Origin: Neptuniibacter sp048548695
GTDB lineage: Bacteria; Pseudomonadota; Gammaproteobacteria; Pseudomonadales; Balneatricaceae
Reading direction: 5' to 3' (one strand)
Assembly: GCF_048548695.1 (NCBI RefSeq)
Contig: NZ_JBLYIF010000002.1
Length of the DNA stretch: 64,000 nucleotides
Both the position numbers and the translations under genes were made by a program. Below the pieces are notes generated by a model. That model ran no database searches and was not told the DNA's origin. It saw only the letters and a program-made list of their open reading frames with translations. This document shows positions 34,686 to 44,494 of the stretch, one piece after another (the stretch's first letter is position 1; each line of letters opens with the position of its first letter).

Positions 34686-37280
34686 TTAACCGACAACAAT
34701 ATTCACCAGGCGACCCGGCACTACAATTTTCTTGCGGATAGCCTTATCACCGATATGCTTCTGTACGTTGCTATCCGCTAGAGCGGTATGCAACACCACG
34801 TCCTGGTCGGCATCGGCGGCAACCGAAATTTTGCTGCGTACCTTACCGTTGACTTGAACGACCATTTCCAATGTGGAGCGTACCAGTGCGCTTTCATCCA
34901 CTTCGGGCCAGCTGCTTTGTAGCAGATTACTGGAGTGTCCCAGTTCTTGCCAGAGCTGTTGGCTGATATGCGGCACAATCGGTGACAGCAGTTTAATTGC
35001 GGCTTCCAGCGCTTCCTGAGTTACGGCGCGCCCCTGTTCGCTGACATCGACAAATCGGCCGATGCTATTGGACAGTTCCATCACCGCTGCAATGGCGGTA
35101 TTGAATGTCTGGCGGCGTTCTACATCGTCTGACACTTTCTGGATAGTTTCATGCACTTTACGGCGCAGATCCTGTTGTGTCTCAGTCAGGTCTGAAGGAA
35201 TGTTCAGCGGTGTTACCGGTGCGCCTGTGGCCAGATGATCAAATGCCTGCTTCCACAAGCGGCGCAAGAAGCGGTGCGCGCCCTCTACGCCACTGTCGGA
35301 CCACTCCAGTGATTGTTCCGGTGGCGCAGCAAACATCATAAATAAGCGCACCGTGTCGGCACCATAGCGGTCAATCATTACCTGTGGGTCAATACCGTTA
35401 TTTTTCGATTTCGACATTTTCGACATGCCAGCAGACAGTACTGGCTCGCCGTCAGTTTTGTGGCGGGCACTGATCAGGCGGCCTTTATCGTCGGTCTCTA
35501 CTTCAACATCGGTCGGTGCAATCCAGTCCTGGCTACCGTTGGTGTTTTCCCGGTAGAAGGTTTCTGCCAGTACCATGCCTTGGCACAGCAAACGCTGGAA
35601 TGGTTCATCGCTGTTGACCAGCCCCTCATCGCGCATCAGTTTGTGGAAAAAGCGTGAATAAAGCAGGTGCAGAATGGCGTGTTCGATACCGCCAATGTAT
35701 TGATCGACCGGCAGCCAGTAGTTGGCTTTATCCGGGTCGAGCATGGCGTTTTCTGTACCACGGCAGGCGTATCGTGCGTAATACCAGGACGATTCCATAA
35801 AGGTATCGAAGGTGTCGGTTTCCCGCTCAGCTGTACCGCCGCATTCAGGGCAGTTGGTCTCGATAAACGAAGCCATTTTTTTGATAGGCGAGCCTGAACC
35901 GTCAAACTCAACCTCTTCCGGTAACACGACGGGCAATTGGTCTTCCGGCACTGGTACAGAGCCGCAGTCAGCGCAGTTGATAACCGGAATAGGGGTGCCC
36001 CAATAGCGTTGGCGGGATACGCCCCAGTCACGCAGCCGGAAATTGACAGTCACGCGACCTTTGCGTTTGGCTTCCAGGTCTGTGGCAATCGCTTTAAAAG
36101 CAACATCAAATTCAAGGTCGTCATAGTCGCCGGAATTGACCAGCACGCCTTTGTCGGTGAAGGCTTCTTGGTCGATATTGATAACGCGGTCGTCAGTCGG
36201 ACGAATGACCTGTTTAACTGGCAGGCTGTATTTGTGGGCAAACTCCCAGTCACGCTGGTCATGGGCGGGTACTGACATAACCGCACCGGAACCGTAATCC
36301 ATCAGGACAAAGTTGGCGGTCCAGACCGGGACTGTTTCACCGGTCAGAGGATGGACCGCTTCGATGCCCAGGGGCATACCTTTTTTCTCCATGGTCGCCA
36401 GATCTGCTTCGGCAACTTTGGTATGGCGGCACTCTTCTATAAATGCTGCCAGCTCTGCGTTATTTGCGGCAGCTTTCAGTGCCAGCGGGTGTTGGCTGGC
36501 AACGGCAACATAGGTCACCCCCATCAGGGTATCGGGGCGGGTGGTAAAGACATCTAAATCGCCAAAATCTGCGACGTGGAATACCAGGTCAACGCCTTCG
36601 GAGCGACCAATCCAGTTTTTCTGCATGGTGCGAACTTGCTCAGGCCATTGATCCAGCTGATCCAGATCGGCGAGCAGTTGTTCTGCATAATCAGTGATTT
36701 TCAGGAACCACTGCGGAATTTTTTTGCGTTCGACAGGTGCCCCTGAACGCCAGCCGCAGCCATCAATGACCTGTTCGTTGGCCAATACAGTCTGATCTAC
36801 CGGATCCCAGTTTACTTCGGCTTCTTTTTTGTAAACCAGGCCTTTTTTCATCAGCCGGGTAAAGAACCATTGCTCCCAGCGGTAGTATTCCGGGTGGCAG
36901 GTGGCCAGTTCACGGTTCCAGTCGTAACCAAAGCCAAGCTGCTTGAGCTGGTCACGCATGTAGCTAACGTTTTCATAGGTCCATTTGGCCGGCGCGACCT
37001 TGTTTTTCATGGCGGCATTTTCAGCGGGTAGACCAAATGCGTCCCAGCCCATGGGTTGCAGTACATTCTTCCCCTGCATTCGCTGGTAGCGGGAGACTAC
37101 GTCGCCAATGGTGTAATTGCGCACGTGCCCCATGTGCAGTCGGCCGCTGGGGTAGGGGAACATGGATAGACAGTAGAATTTCTCGCGATCCGGATCTTCG
37201 GTGCAGGTGAAACTGTCTTGTTCTTCCCAATAAGTCTGGATTTGGGCTTCAATATCAGAGGGGCTGTAGTGTTCGTTCAT
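34686..37280 (-). CDS. leuS: Leucyl-tRNA synthetase
   Basis: 864 residues, class I synthetase. The HIGH-like motif is HMGHVRNY in PYPSGRLHMGHV, and the KMSKS motif is in MSKMSKSKNNG. A Cys-containing zinc module and the CP1 editing domain lie between. It charges tRNA-Leu in the cytoplasm. It heads the leftward leuS-lptE-holA unit. Nothing unusual is seen. Confidence 0.98.
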   Translation of the reverse strand: MNEHYSPSDIEAQIQTYWEEQDSFTCTEDPDREKFYCLSMFPYPSGRLHMGHVRNYTIGDVVSRYQRMQGKNVLQPMGWDAFGLPAENAAMKNKVAPAKWTYENVSYMRDQLKQLGFGYDWNRELATCHPEYYRWEQWFFTRLMKKGLVYKKEAEVNWDPVDQTVLANEQVIDGCGWRSGAPVERKKIPQWFLKITDYAEQLLADLDQLDQWPEQVRTMQKNWIGRSEGVDLVFHVADFGDLDVFTTRPDTLMGVTYVAVASQHPLALKAAANNAELAAFIEECRHTKVAEADLATMEKKGMPLGIEAVHPLTGETVPVWTANFVLMDYGSGAVMSVPAHDQRDWEFAHKYSLPVKQVIRPTDDRVINIDQEAFTDKGVLVNSGDYDDLEFDVAFKAIATDLEAKRKGRVTVNFRLRDWGVSRQRYWGTPIPVINCADCGSVPVPEDQLPVVLPEEVEFDGSGSPIKKMASFIETNCPECGGTAERETDTFDTFMESSWYYARYACRGTENAMLDPDKANYWLPVDQYIGGIEHAILHLLYSRFFHKLMRDEGLVNSDEPFQRLLCQGMVLAETFYRENTNGSQDWIAPTDVEVETDDKGRLISARHKTDGEPVLSAGMSKMSKSKNNGIDPQVMIDRYGADTVRLFMMFAAPPEQSLEWSDSGVEGAHRFLRRLWKQAFDHLATGAPVTPLNIPSDLTETQQDLRRKVHETIQKVSDDVERRQTFNTAIAAVMELSNSIGRFVDVSEQGRAVTQEALEAAIKLLSPIVPHISQQLWQELGHSSNLLQSSWPEVDESALVRSTLEMVVQVNGKVRSKISVAADADQDVVLHTALADSNVQKHIGDKAIRKKIVVPGRLVNIVVG

Positions 37281-37415
37281 TACGCTTGTCGTCAGGCCTG
37301 GGGCTGCAAACCGGCATCTGGCTGACGCCGATCAAATGTTGAATCGAAAAATCTGGCATAGGATACAATATATACATCACAGCCAACAGAGCCGATCCCG
37401 GTGTGGAGTCTATTT

Positions 37416-37937
37416 ATGGACAATAAAACCAACAAAAACAGCCAATTGTCGGCAAAAGATTATGATCGTGTATTGCAACGTCTGACTCGTACGCTGGAAC
37501 AGGCAGAGGTTCAGTCGTGGGATGTGCTGCAAGAGCAGATCCGTGAGGCGGCGGAGCTGGAGCTGGCCGCCGAGGAGATGACCAAGGATGAGTTGTCTTT
37601 GCTGACGGCTTATTTACAGCGGGACCTGAAAACCATGGGATTTTACGCCCATGAAACCGGGCGTGGCATTGCGGCATGGTTAAAGTTTGATCTTGATGCA
37701 TTGGAGGGCACCCTGGCCGGATTGCTGACTAAAGTGGCGGATCAGACCCGGGTTGCTCATGAAGAGTTGCGCGAACGCATTGGGCACGCAGATGAGCAGT
37801 ATATGGCAGGTGAACTGGCGACCGCGGGTACGCTGCATTGCCTGGGTTGTGGCGCTGAGCAGATATTGGTCAAGACAGGCAAGCTGCAGCCTTGTGGCAA
37901 ATGTGGTGAGCGGTTTTTCAGTCGCCCTGGCGAATAG
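37416..37937 (+). CDS. Zinc-ribbon protein, DUF1451 (YbeL-like)
   Basis: 173 residues. Most is helical and charged; the C-terminus has a zinc ribbon with two Cys pairs (LHCLGCGAEQ and PCGKCGERFF). This is the DUF1451 family, whose member YbeL also sits beside leuS in enterics. ATG 37416 is preferred because GGAG lies seven bases upstream of it. Its last 20 bases overlap the end of the convergent lnt gene. The function is unknown. Confidence 0.85.
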   Translation: MDNKTNKNSQLSAKDYDRVLQRLTRTLEQAEVQSWDVLQEQIREAAELELAAEEMTKDELSLLTAYLQRDLKTMGFYAHETGRGIAAWLKFDLDALEGTLAGLLTKVADQTRVAHEELRERIGHADEQYMAGELATAGTLHCLGCGAEQILVKTGKLQPCGKCGERFFSRPGE

Positions 37938-39390
37938 CCGGACGGCGTATACTTACCATCAGCAGCAAGACAATCATTGCTAGCAGCGGCCAATCGCCAA
38001 GCCACTGGTAAGGGGTCTGGCCGCGCATTTTCTGTACCTCGCCCCGCAGTACCCCCATTTCAAATTGCGGTAGCTGTGCAATGACTTTGCCTGCCGGGTT
38101 AACCAAGGCGGTAATGCCGTTATTGGTGCCGCGAATCAGCCAACGGCCGTTTTCCGCTGCCCGTGCCCGGGCGATCTGTAAGTGTTGTGCCGGGGCGATG
38201 GAGTTACCAAACCAGCTATCGTTGGACACGGTAAGCAGGAAGTCTGCCTGGCGGCTCATCTCTCGTACCAGTCCTGGGTACGCAATTTCATAACAGATTG
38301 CAGCGCTGAGTTTCATGCCCTGCACCTGTAGAGTGGTCTGCGATTGTTGTGGCAGAGCAAAACTGGACATGGGCAGGTTAAAGAAACTGATTAAGCCACG
38401 CAGCCAGTTTTCCAGCGGCAGGTACTCACCGAAGGGTACCAGGCGCTGTTTGTGATAGGTGCCGGTGTTGCCTGTGAGTAACACCAGGCTGTTATGTACC
38501 CGGTAGCCTCTGGGCTGCGTGGGGTCCGGGCTCATGGTAGGCATGCCACTGAGCAGGGTAACGGCATGTTCATCCAGGTGGTTCAGCAATGGCGCGAGTG
38601 GCTCGACCACTTGGCTGAAAAATGCGGGTATAGCGGTTTCCGGCCAGACAATTAACTGCTGGTCAGTCTGGGATTGACTAAGCTTGATATACCGTTGCAG
38701 GATCCAGTCTCGATTGGCTGGCTGCCATTTATCATTTTGTGGGATGTTGGGTTGTACTAATGCCAGCCGCAGGGTTTCAGGGGCAGTTTCGGTCCACTGC
38801 TTTGGCAGCAGTACGCTGGTAAAGGGCAGGATACTCAGGAGTAACCAGGCCGGTTGGCGTTGCAGGCAGGCCAGACCGATACCCATGCCCATGAATGTGA
38901 TCATCAGGCTTGCCAGCCATACACCGCCCAGTGGCAGCCATCCCGCCAAGGGTGTGTCCAGCGTCGCATAGCCAAGATATAGCCATGGGAAGCCGGTAAA
39001 TAACCAGCTGCGCAGCCACTCGAGCAGTAACCAGCAGCCGATAAAACCAAAAGCGGCAACGTGGCGACTGAACCAGCGCCGCCAGATATAGCCCTGAATG
39101 GCGAATAACAGCGCCAGGGAGGTCACGAAAAGCAGTGTCAGCAAACAGGCGATCAGCAGTGGTGTCTGGCTATGTTCGTAGATACTGACAAATACCCAGG
39201 ACACCCCACTACCAAAAAATGCACAGCCATACAGCCAGCCGAGCAGTGCTGCTTGCTTTGGTGAGGTATCGCGCAGTGCCCAGTACAGGCAGAGAGGGGC
39301 CAAGGGGGCCAGCCAGACCCAGGATAAGGGTGCTAACGCCAGGGTGGTGAGCAAGCCGCCAAGCAGACAGATGAGGATGCGAAGCGGCAT
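37918..39390 (-). CDS. lnt: Apolipoprotein N-acyltransferase
   Basis: 490 residues. Six or more N-terminal membrane helices precede a nitrilase-fold periplasmic domain. The catalytic Glu lies in WPETAIPAF and the Cys in AICYEIAYPG. Lnt adds the third acyl chain to lipoprotein N-termini, acting on the many lipoproteins in this window. The true start MPLRIL is at 39390, seven bases after the corC stop; the longer reading frame overlaps corC. Confidence 0.95.
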   Translation of the reverse strand: MPLRILICLLGGLLTTLALAPLSWVWLAPLAPLCLYWALRDTSPKQAALLGWLYGCAFFGSGVSWVFVSIYEHSQTPLLIACLLTLLFVTSLALLFAIQGYIWRRWFSRHVAAFGFIGCWLLLEWLRSWLFTGFPWLYLGYATLDTPLAGWLPLGGVWLASLMITFMGMGIGLACLQRQPAWLLLSILPFTSVLLPKQWTETAPETLRLALVQPNIPQNDKWQPANRDWILQRYIKLSQSQTDQQLIVWPETAIPAFFSQVVEPLAPLLNHLDEHAVTLLSGMPTMSPDPTQPRGYRVHNSLVLLTGNTGTYHKQRLVPFGEYLPLENWLRGLISFFNLPMSSFALPQQSQTTLQVQGMKLSAAICYEIAYPGLVREMSRQADFLLTVSNDSWFGNSIAPAQHLQIARARAAENGRWLIRGTNNGITALVNPAGKVIAQLPQFEMGVLRGEVQKMRGQTPYQWLGDWPLLAMIVLLLMVSIRRPAIRQGD

Positions 39391-39397
39391 AATTGAC

Positions 39398-40234
39398 TCA
39401 GTTACAACGGCTGACCTGAAGCAGGCGGATGCGCCGGTTATCGGCGGACAGTACTTTAAAAATGAAGCCATCGACTTCAACGCTTTCGTCTTTTTTCGGC
39501 AGTCGGCTGAAGTGTTGGGTGACCAAGCCGCCAATGGTATCAAACTGGTCATCTGGCAAGCCGGTGTCAAAGTAGCTGTTGAAATCTTCTATCGGGGTCA
39601 GGGCTTTGACGATATAGGCGTTTTCCTGGAAAGGTTTGATCTGACCATCATCATCATCTTCGTCATGTTCGTCTTCGATTTCGCCGACGATCTGTTCCAA
39701 TACATCTTCGATGGTAATCAGGCCCGAAACACAGCCATATTCGTCCATTACAATCGCCATATGATTGCGGGTAACACGGAACTCTTTCAGCAACACATTA
39801 AGGCGTTTGGATTCGGGAATAAACGTGGCCGGGCGCAGTTTACTTTGCAGATCAAACTGTTCGGGATCGCCTTCCAGAATCATGGGTAGCAGATCTTTAG
39901 CCAGCAAAACCCCGGTAATCTCATCAGGATTTTCTCCAATGACCGGGAAACGGGAGTGGGCACTGGAAATAATGACAGGGAGGAATTCGCGTGGTGTCTG
40001 GTTGGCATCCACTACTACCATTTGTGAGCGAGGGAGCATGACATCCCGAACCTGCATGTCAGACACCTGCATGGCGCCTTCGATAATGGTTAATGCTTCG
40101 GTATCCAGCAGGTTGTCATCGCTGGCCTGCCGCAGGTCTGTCAGCAGGTCTTCACGACTACGGGGTTCATCGGAAAACGCGTGGGTCAGCCGGCTTAGCC
40201 AGCTTCGGGGTTGTCCCGATCGATCATCGCTCAT
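39398..40234 (-). CDS. corC: CorC/YbeX magnesium-cobalt efflux accessory protein
   Basis: About 278 residues. A pair of CBS domains (about 65-190, including MLPRSQMVVVDANQ and DEYGCVSGLITIEDVLEQIVGEI) is followed by a CorC/HlyC C-terminal domain. It is soluble, without membrane helices, as in E. coli YbeX. ATG 40234 lacks a well-spaced ribosome binding site (AGAGG is 14 bases away), so an unusual upstream start is possible. It belongs to the miaB-phoH-ybeY-corC-lnt operon and may link ribosome health with magnesium. Confidence 0.92.
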   Translation of the reverse strand: MSDDRSGQPRSWLSRLTHAFSDEPRSREDLLTDLRQASDDNLLDTEALTIIEGAMQVSDMQVRDVMLPRSQMVVVDANQTPREFLPVIISSAHSRFPVIGENPDEITGVLLAKDLLPMILEGDPEQFDLQSKLRPATFIPESKRLNVLLKEFRVTRNHMAIVMDEYGCVSGLITIEDVLEQIVGEIEDEHDEDDDDGQIKPFQENAYIVKALTPIEDFNSYFDTGLPDDQFDTIGGLVTQHFSRLPKKDESVEVDGFIFKVLSADNRRIRLLQVSRCN

Positions 40235-40268
40235 GCGAATTATGGTTTCCTCTCTGTAGGTAAATCGG

Positions 40269-40718
40269 TTACCGATATGGATCGGCAATGTTAAGGCCAG
40301 CCAAGATCTGGCGCTCCAGCGCCTCCATCTCTTCGGCCTCTGTTTCATTTATATGGTCGAATCCAAGCAGATGCAAGCACCCATGTATCACCATATGTGC
40401 CCAGTGATCCTTAGACGCTTTGCCCTGCTCGGCGGCTTCTTCTGCCACGACATCGGCACAAATCACCAGGTCGCCGAGAATATCCAACGGGATACCTTCG
40501 GGGACTTCAAATGGGAATGATAGAACATTGGTGGGTTTATCTTTATGGCGGTAGGTACTGTTGAGGTGCTGACTTTCAGTCTTATCAACGATACGTATAC
40601 ACAGCTCACCGCCTTCGTGACGTTCTGCCAGTGCGGCATTCACCCATTGCGCCAACTGTTCAGGGGTGGGCAGGCCTGTCTCGTCGATCTGATACTGCAC
40701 CTCGGTATGGGTGCTCAT
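40269..40718 (-). CDS. ybeY: Endoribonuclease YbeY
   Basis: 149 residues. The metal-binding motif HGCLHLLGFDH is intact near the C-terminus. YbeY takes part in 16S rRNA 3'-end maturation and 70S quality control. Its start overlaps the phoH stop by four bases (ATGA type), so it is translationally coupled. Confidence 0.96.
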   Translation of the reverse strand: MSTHTEVQYQIDETGLPTPEQLAQWVNAALAERHEGGELCIRIVDKTESQHLNSTYRHKDKPTNVLSFPFEVPEGIPLDILGDLVICADVVAEEAAEQGKASKDHWAHMVIHGCLHLLGFDHINETEAEEMEALERQILAGLNIADPYR

Positions 40719-41695
40719 GAGGAGGACTGCTCCTGTTTTTCGAACCGGTCATAGGCCCGCACGATATGCTGCACCAGTGGATGGCGTACGACGTCATTGG
40801 CGGTAAAGCGAGTAAAACCGATGCCTTCAACGCCTTTTAATACTTCGCTGGCATGCAATAGTCCGGAGCGGGTGCCTTTGGGGAGATCTATCTGGGTGAC
40901 ATCGCCGGTGATGACGGCAGTCGAACCAAATCCAATACGGGTCAGAAACATTTTCATCTGCTCCCGGGTGGTGTTCTGACTTTCATCCAGAATAACAAAA
41001 GCATTGTTCAGGGTTCGGCCACGCATATAGGCCAGTGGCGCGACTTCAATAATATTGCGCTCGATCAGTTTGCCAACCCGTTCAAAACCCAGCATTTCGT
41101 AAAGTGCGTCATACAGAGGACGCAGATAAGGGTCGACTTTCTGGCTCAGGTCTCCTGGCAGAAAGCCCAGTTTTTCACCGGCTTCCACCGCTGGGCGTAC
41201 CAGGAGAATGCGGGCAACCTCTTCACGTTCCAGAGCATCAACCGCGCAGGCGACCGCCAGATAGGTCTTGCCGGTGCCTGCCGGCCCAATCCCGAAGTTG
41301 ATATCCTGAGTGCGAATAGAGCGTACATAACCGGTCTGGTTCTCGCCTCGCGGGCGGATCAGTGTTTTCTTGGTGTGGATAACGACGCTGCCATGCTCAG
41401 TCTCGGTGGCTACAGGTGCTTCGATACCGGTCTGCTGCAGTTGCAGGTGAATCTGCTCAGGCCCAATGCTGTCGCCTTGCTGGAGCTGTTGATACAGCTG
41501 CACCAGTAACGTTTTACCCGCAGCGACCCTGGGTTGTTCACCCAGTAACTGGAAATCGTGGCCATGATTGCGAATTTCAATACCAAGGCGTTGTTCAATC
41601 AGCTTAAGGTATTCGTTGAATGGCCCGCACAGCAGCGCCAGACAGCGACTGTCATCGGGCGTCAGGGTCAATTGGGTTGAGTGTAGGTGGCTCAA
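40715..41695 (-). CDS. ybeZ: PhoH-like ATPase (YbeZ)
   Basis: 326 residues. A P-loop ATPase with Walker A GPAGTGKTY and Walker B FVILDESQN. YbeZ interacts with YbeY in RNA metabolism. It starts four bases after miaB and overlaps ybeY. The N-terminal 110 residues form the KH-like region typical of the family. Confidence 0.95.
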   Translation of the reverse strand: MSHLHSTQLTLTPDDSRCLALLCGPFNEYLKLIEQRLGIEIRNHGHDFQLLGEQPRVAAGKTLLVQLYQQLQQGDSIGPEQIHLQLQQTGIEAPVATETEHGSVVIHTKKTLIRPRGENQTGYVRSIRTQDINFGIGPAGTGKTYLAVACAVDALEREEVARILLVRPAVEAGEKLGFLPGDLSQKVDPYLRPLYDALYEMLGFERVGKLIERNIIEVAPLAYMRGRTLNNAFVILDESQNTTREQMKMFLTRIGFGSTAVITGDVTQIDLPKGTRSGLLHASEVLKGVEGIGFTRFTANDVVRHPLVQHIVRAYDRFEKQEQSSS

Positions 41696-41698
41696 GGA

Positions 41699-43063
41699 TT
41701 ATCCGGCCTTCTGTTGGAAGTTATTGTCCAGCTCTGAACTGATAAGTTCACCCAGCAACGAGTTGGCGTAGGCCGCAGCGATTTTGACATCGGCAAAATG
41801 CCCGATGAGATCGGGATTGTCGCAACGGAAGTTGACTACGCGGTTATTTTCGGTGCGTCCGGATAACTGGCCCGGATCTTTTTTCGAATAACCGTTCACC
41901 AGGATTCGCTGCACTGAACCTACCATGCGGCGACTGATATGTGCTGCCTGTTGATTGATGCGAGTCTGCAGGATTTTCAGGCGTTGTTTTTTGGTTTCAT
42001 CATCGATGTTGTCTGGTAGGTCGGCTGCGGGAGTGCCCGGCCGGCGGCTGTAGATAAAGCTGTAACTGTTATCGAAATCGATATCCTGAATCAGGTTCAT
42101 GGTGGCTTCAAAGTCGGCATCGCTCTCGTTGGGGAAGCCGACAATAAAATCAGAAGAGATGCAGATATCTGGCCTGATCTGACGGAGTTTTCGGATCCGG
42201 GATTTATACTCCAGTGCGGTATGCCCGCGTTTCATGGCCATCAGAATACGGTCAGAGCCACTCTGTACCGGCAGGTGCAGAAAGTTAACTAGTTCAGGCA
42301 CATCGGCGTAGGCCTGAATCAGGCTGTCGCTGAACTCTACCGGGTGGCTGGTGGTGAAGCGGATGCGGTCGATACCCTGAATGCCTGCCACAGTGCGGAT
42401 TAATTCAGCCAGGTCTGCGGTGTCACCGTCGTGGGTAGCGCCATAGTAAGCATTTACATTTTGCCCCAGCAGGTTTATTTCACGCACGCCCTGTTCAGCC
42501 AGTTCAACGCATTCAGTAATCACATCATCCAGCGGGCGGCTGACCTCTTCGCCGCGGGTATATGGCACGACGCAGAAGGTGCAGTACTTGGAGCAGCCTT
42601 CCATGACAGAGACAAAGGCTTCAGCGCCTTCGACACGCGGGGCTGGCAGGTGATCGAATTTTTCGATCTCCGGGAAGGAAACATCGACAATGCCAACGCC
42701 GCCATGTTCGCTTTGGTTAATCATTTCCGGCAAGCGATGCAGGGTTTGCGGACCAAAAATCATATCGACATAGGGTGCGCGATCAAGAATGTTGGTGCCT
42801 TCTTGACTGGCAACACAGCCGCCAACGCCAATTTTTAGTTCAGGATTCTTCTCTTTCAGCTTGCGCCAGCGCCCCAGCTGATGAAACACCTTTTCTTGTG
42901 CCTTTTCGCGGATAGAGCAGGTGTTGAGCAGCAGCACATCGGCTTCGTCAGCGTTGTCGGTCAGCTCGAGTTGGTGGCTTTCACCGAGCAAGTCTGCCAT
43001 GCGGGAAGAGTCGTACTCATTCATCTGGCAGCCGTGGGTTTTGATGAACAGCTTCTTGGCCAT
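41699..43063 (-). CDS. miaB: tRNA-2-methylthio-N6-dimethylallyladenosine synthase
   Basis: 454 residues. The N-terminal MTTase domain binds a cluster through Cys12, 49 and 83. The radical SAM domain uses Cys157, 161 and 164 (CSKYCTFC), and a TRAM domain ends the protein. It adds the methylthio group at A37 of tRNAs reading UNN codons. It is the first gene of the leftward miaB-ybeZ-ybeY-corC-lnt run. Confidence 0.97.
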   Translation of the reverse strand: MAKKLFIKTHGCQMNEYDSSRMADLLGESHQLELTDNADEADVLLLNTCSIREKAQEKVFHQLGRWRKLKEKNPELKIGVGGCVASQEGTNILDRAPYVDMIFGPQTLHRLPEMINQSEHGGVGIVDVSFPEIEKFDHLPAPRVEGAEAFVSVMEGCSKYCTFCVVPYTRGEEVSRPLDDVITECVELAEQGVREINLLGQNVNAYYGATHDGDTADLAELIRTVAGIQGIDRIRFTTSHPVEFSDSLIQAYADVPELVNFLHLPVQSGSDRILMAMKRGHTALEYKSRIRKLRQIRPDICISSDFIVGFPNESDADFEATMNLIQDIDFDNSYSFIYSRRPGTPAADLPDNIDDETKKQRLKILQTRINQQAAHISRRMVGSVQRILVNGYSKKDPGQLSGRTENNRVVNFRCDNPDLIGHFADVKIAAAYANSLLGELISSELDNNFQQKAG

Positions 43064-43294
43064 TGGAATCCTGTTGGTGTTGGGTCAATCATAATGCCGC
43101 CAGGTGACTGGCGGGGAAAAACGAACCGCAAATTATACTCAAGCGACCAGATAATGAACAGCTGAATCAGTTTATATAAACCTTTGCCAAAATACCGGTG
43201 TCAGTGGCTTCAATCGCTTGAAATCGACGCATTAGCCACTATATCTGCCAGACACGAATCAGCTGAATCAGTTATTAGGGAGCTGCCAGTATTT

Positions 43295-43612
43295 ATGGCC
43301 AAAGATAAACGACTCTACCGGGTTATGTTTGTGAATCAGGACCAGGTGTATGAACTCTATGTTCGGCATGTATACCAGAGTGACCTGTGGGGGTTTCTTG
43401 AACTGGAAGGGTTTGTGTTTGGTAATCACTCAGAGCTGCTGGTCGATCCCGCTGAAGAGAAACTTAAAAGCCAGTTTGCCGATGTGCAACGCTCTTATAT
43501 CCCTAACCATGCGGTGATTCGTATTGATCAGGTTGAGCATGAAGGGGTGGCGAAAATCAGTGAGGCTAAGGGTAATATCACCGCTTTTCCAGTGATGCCG
43601 CCTAAAAGGTAA
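43295..43612 (+). CDS. DUF1820 family protein
   Basis: 105 residues when started at ATG 43295 (MAKDKRLYRVMF), which fits the family length. Upstream in-frame codons from 43184 would add 37 residues that look unlike the family. No signal or membrane helix. It is a small conserved protein of gammaproteobacteria next to miaB; Pseudomonas has a similar arrangement. No function is known. Confidence 0.75.
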   Translation: MAKDKRLYRVMFVNQDQVYELYVRHVYQSDLWGFLELEGFVFGNHSELLVDPAEEKLKSQFADVQRSYIPNHAVIRIDQVEHEGVAKISEAKGNITAFPVMPPKR

Positions 43613-43800
43613 TGCAGCGTCATACCCCGCCAGGTCGGCACAGCTATGCTGCTGATTACGGTAAACAGTTCACGGCAATCTGACTGTGGCCAGCACTATG
43701 ATTGGCAAGCTGTAAGTTGCATTGGCGGATCTGCATTGCGAATACCCCATAATGACACCGCTGGATTGGTTGCTGATCAGCCAGGCACTTGATACGTGTG

Positions 43801-44244
43801 TCAGGGTTTTAGATAGACATAGCCCTCTTCTGCTTGCAGGCGGATAACTTCATAGGTGCCAGCAGGAACAAATTGCATGCCTGTAAGCACGCTGTCCCTG
43901 GCGATATCTCTGAACTTAAGGGTAGCAGCGCAGACTTTGAACTCAACGCCTTGTTCCAGCAGTGCCTGGACTGCGGGGGCATAAGGCCGGCCTTTGCTGT
44001 CTTTGGCATCTTGCAGCAGGAAGTCGACGCCGGCGGCATAGGTCACCATGGCAATTTGCATCTGCGGGTTGGTTTGTAACTGATCGGCAGCAATGGCCAG
44101 TGCAAAACGGCCTACGCTGGCATCATCTATGTGGTAGACGACCTTGATGGGTGTTGCTGTGGGTTCGGCATTTAGCTGTGGCTGACTGGCCAGGCAAAAT
44201 AGGGCAATCAGTATAGTGAGGGTAAAACGAGACAGGGGGTTCAT
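43801..44244 (-). CDS. Exported DsrE-family protein
   Basis: 147 residues. A signal peptide ends near LNAEPT, so the protein is periplasmic. The rest (KVVYHIDDASVGRFALAIAADQL to VPAGTYEVIRLQAEEGYVYLKP) matches the DsrE/DsrF-like fold used in sulfur handling. One Cys (KVCAATL) lies at the position typical of exported DsrE members. GGGAGGG is a strong ribosome binding site. It stands alone, and the substrate is unknown. Confidence 0.75.
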   Translation of the reverse strand: MNPLSRFTLTILIALFCLASQPQLNAEPTATPIKVVYHIDDASVGRFALAIAADQLQTNPQMQIAMVTYAAGVDFLLQDAKDSKGRPYAPAVQALLEQGVEFKVCAATLKFRDIARDSVLTGMQFVPAGTYEVIRLQAEEGYVYLKP

Positions 44245-44255
44245 GACAACGCCCT

Positions 44256-44270
44256 CCCTAAAGTTGAGGG
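44256..44270 (-). promoter_or_regulatory. 15-bp dyad covering the DsrE-gene ribosome binding site
   Basis: CCCTCAACTTTAGGG, read on the minus strand, is a near-perfect palindrome (one mismatched pair) ending in the AGGG that starts the ribosome binding site. It could be a repressor operator or a small hairpin that hides the site. It is also short enough to be chance. Confidence 0.3.
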
Positions 44271-44494
44271 TGAACTCTGAGTCGGTATGGCTTCCAACTC
44301 ATGTAACTTCACCTTAGGCGGGCGGTAGCAGAAGTCCAGTCAGCTGCGGCAGGACAATGAATTTCTCTCACTATAAAAGCTGCATGAAGTTTTAGGCAGT
44401 GAGATGGTTACGCTGAACTTGTGGTACCGCATAAACAGCTGTAGGTGAGCATACCGAGTGTGAAAGCAGATACCGGTGCTGAGGAAGTGTGTAA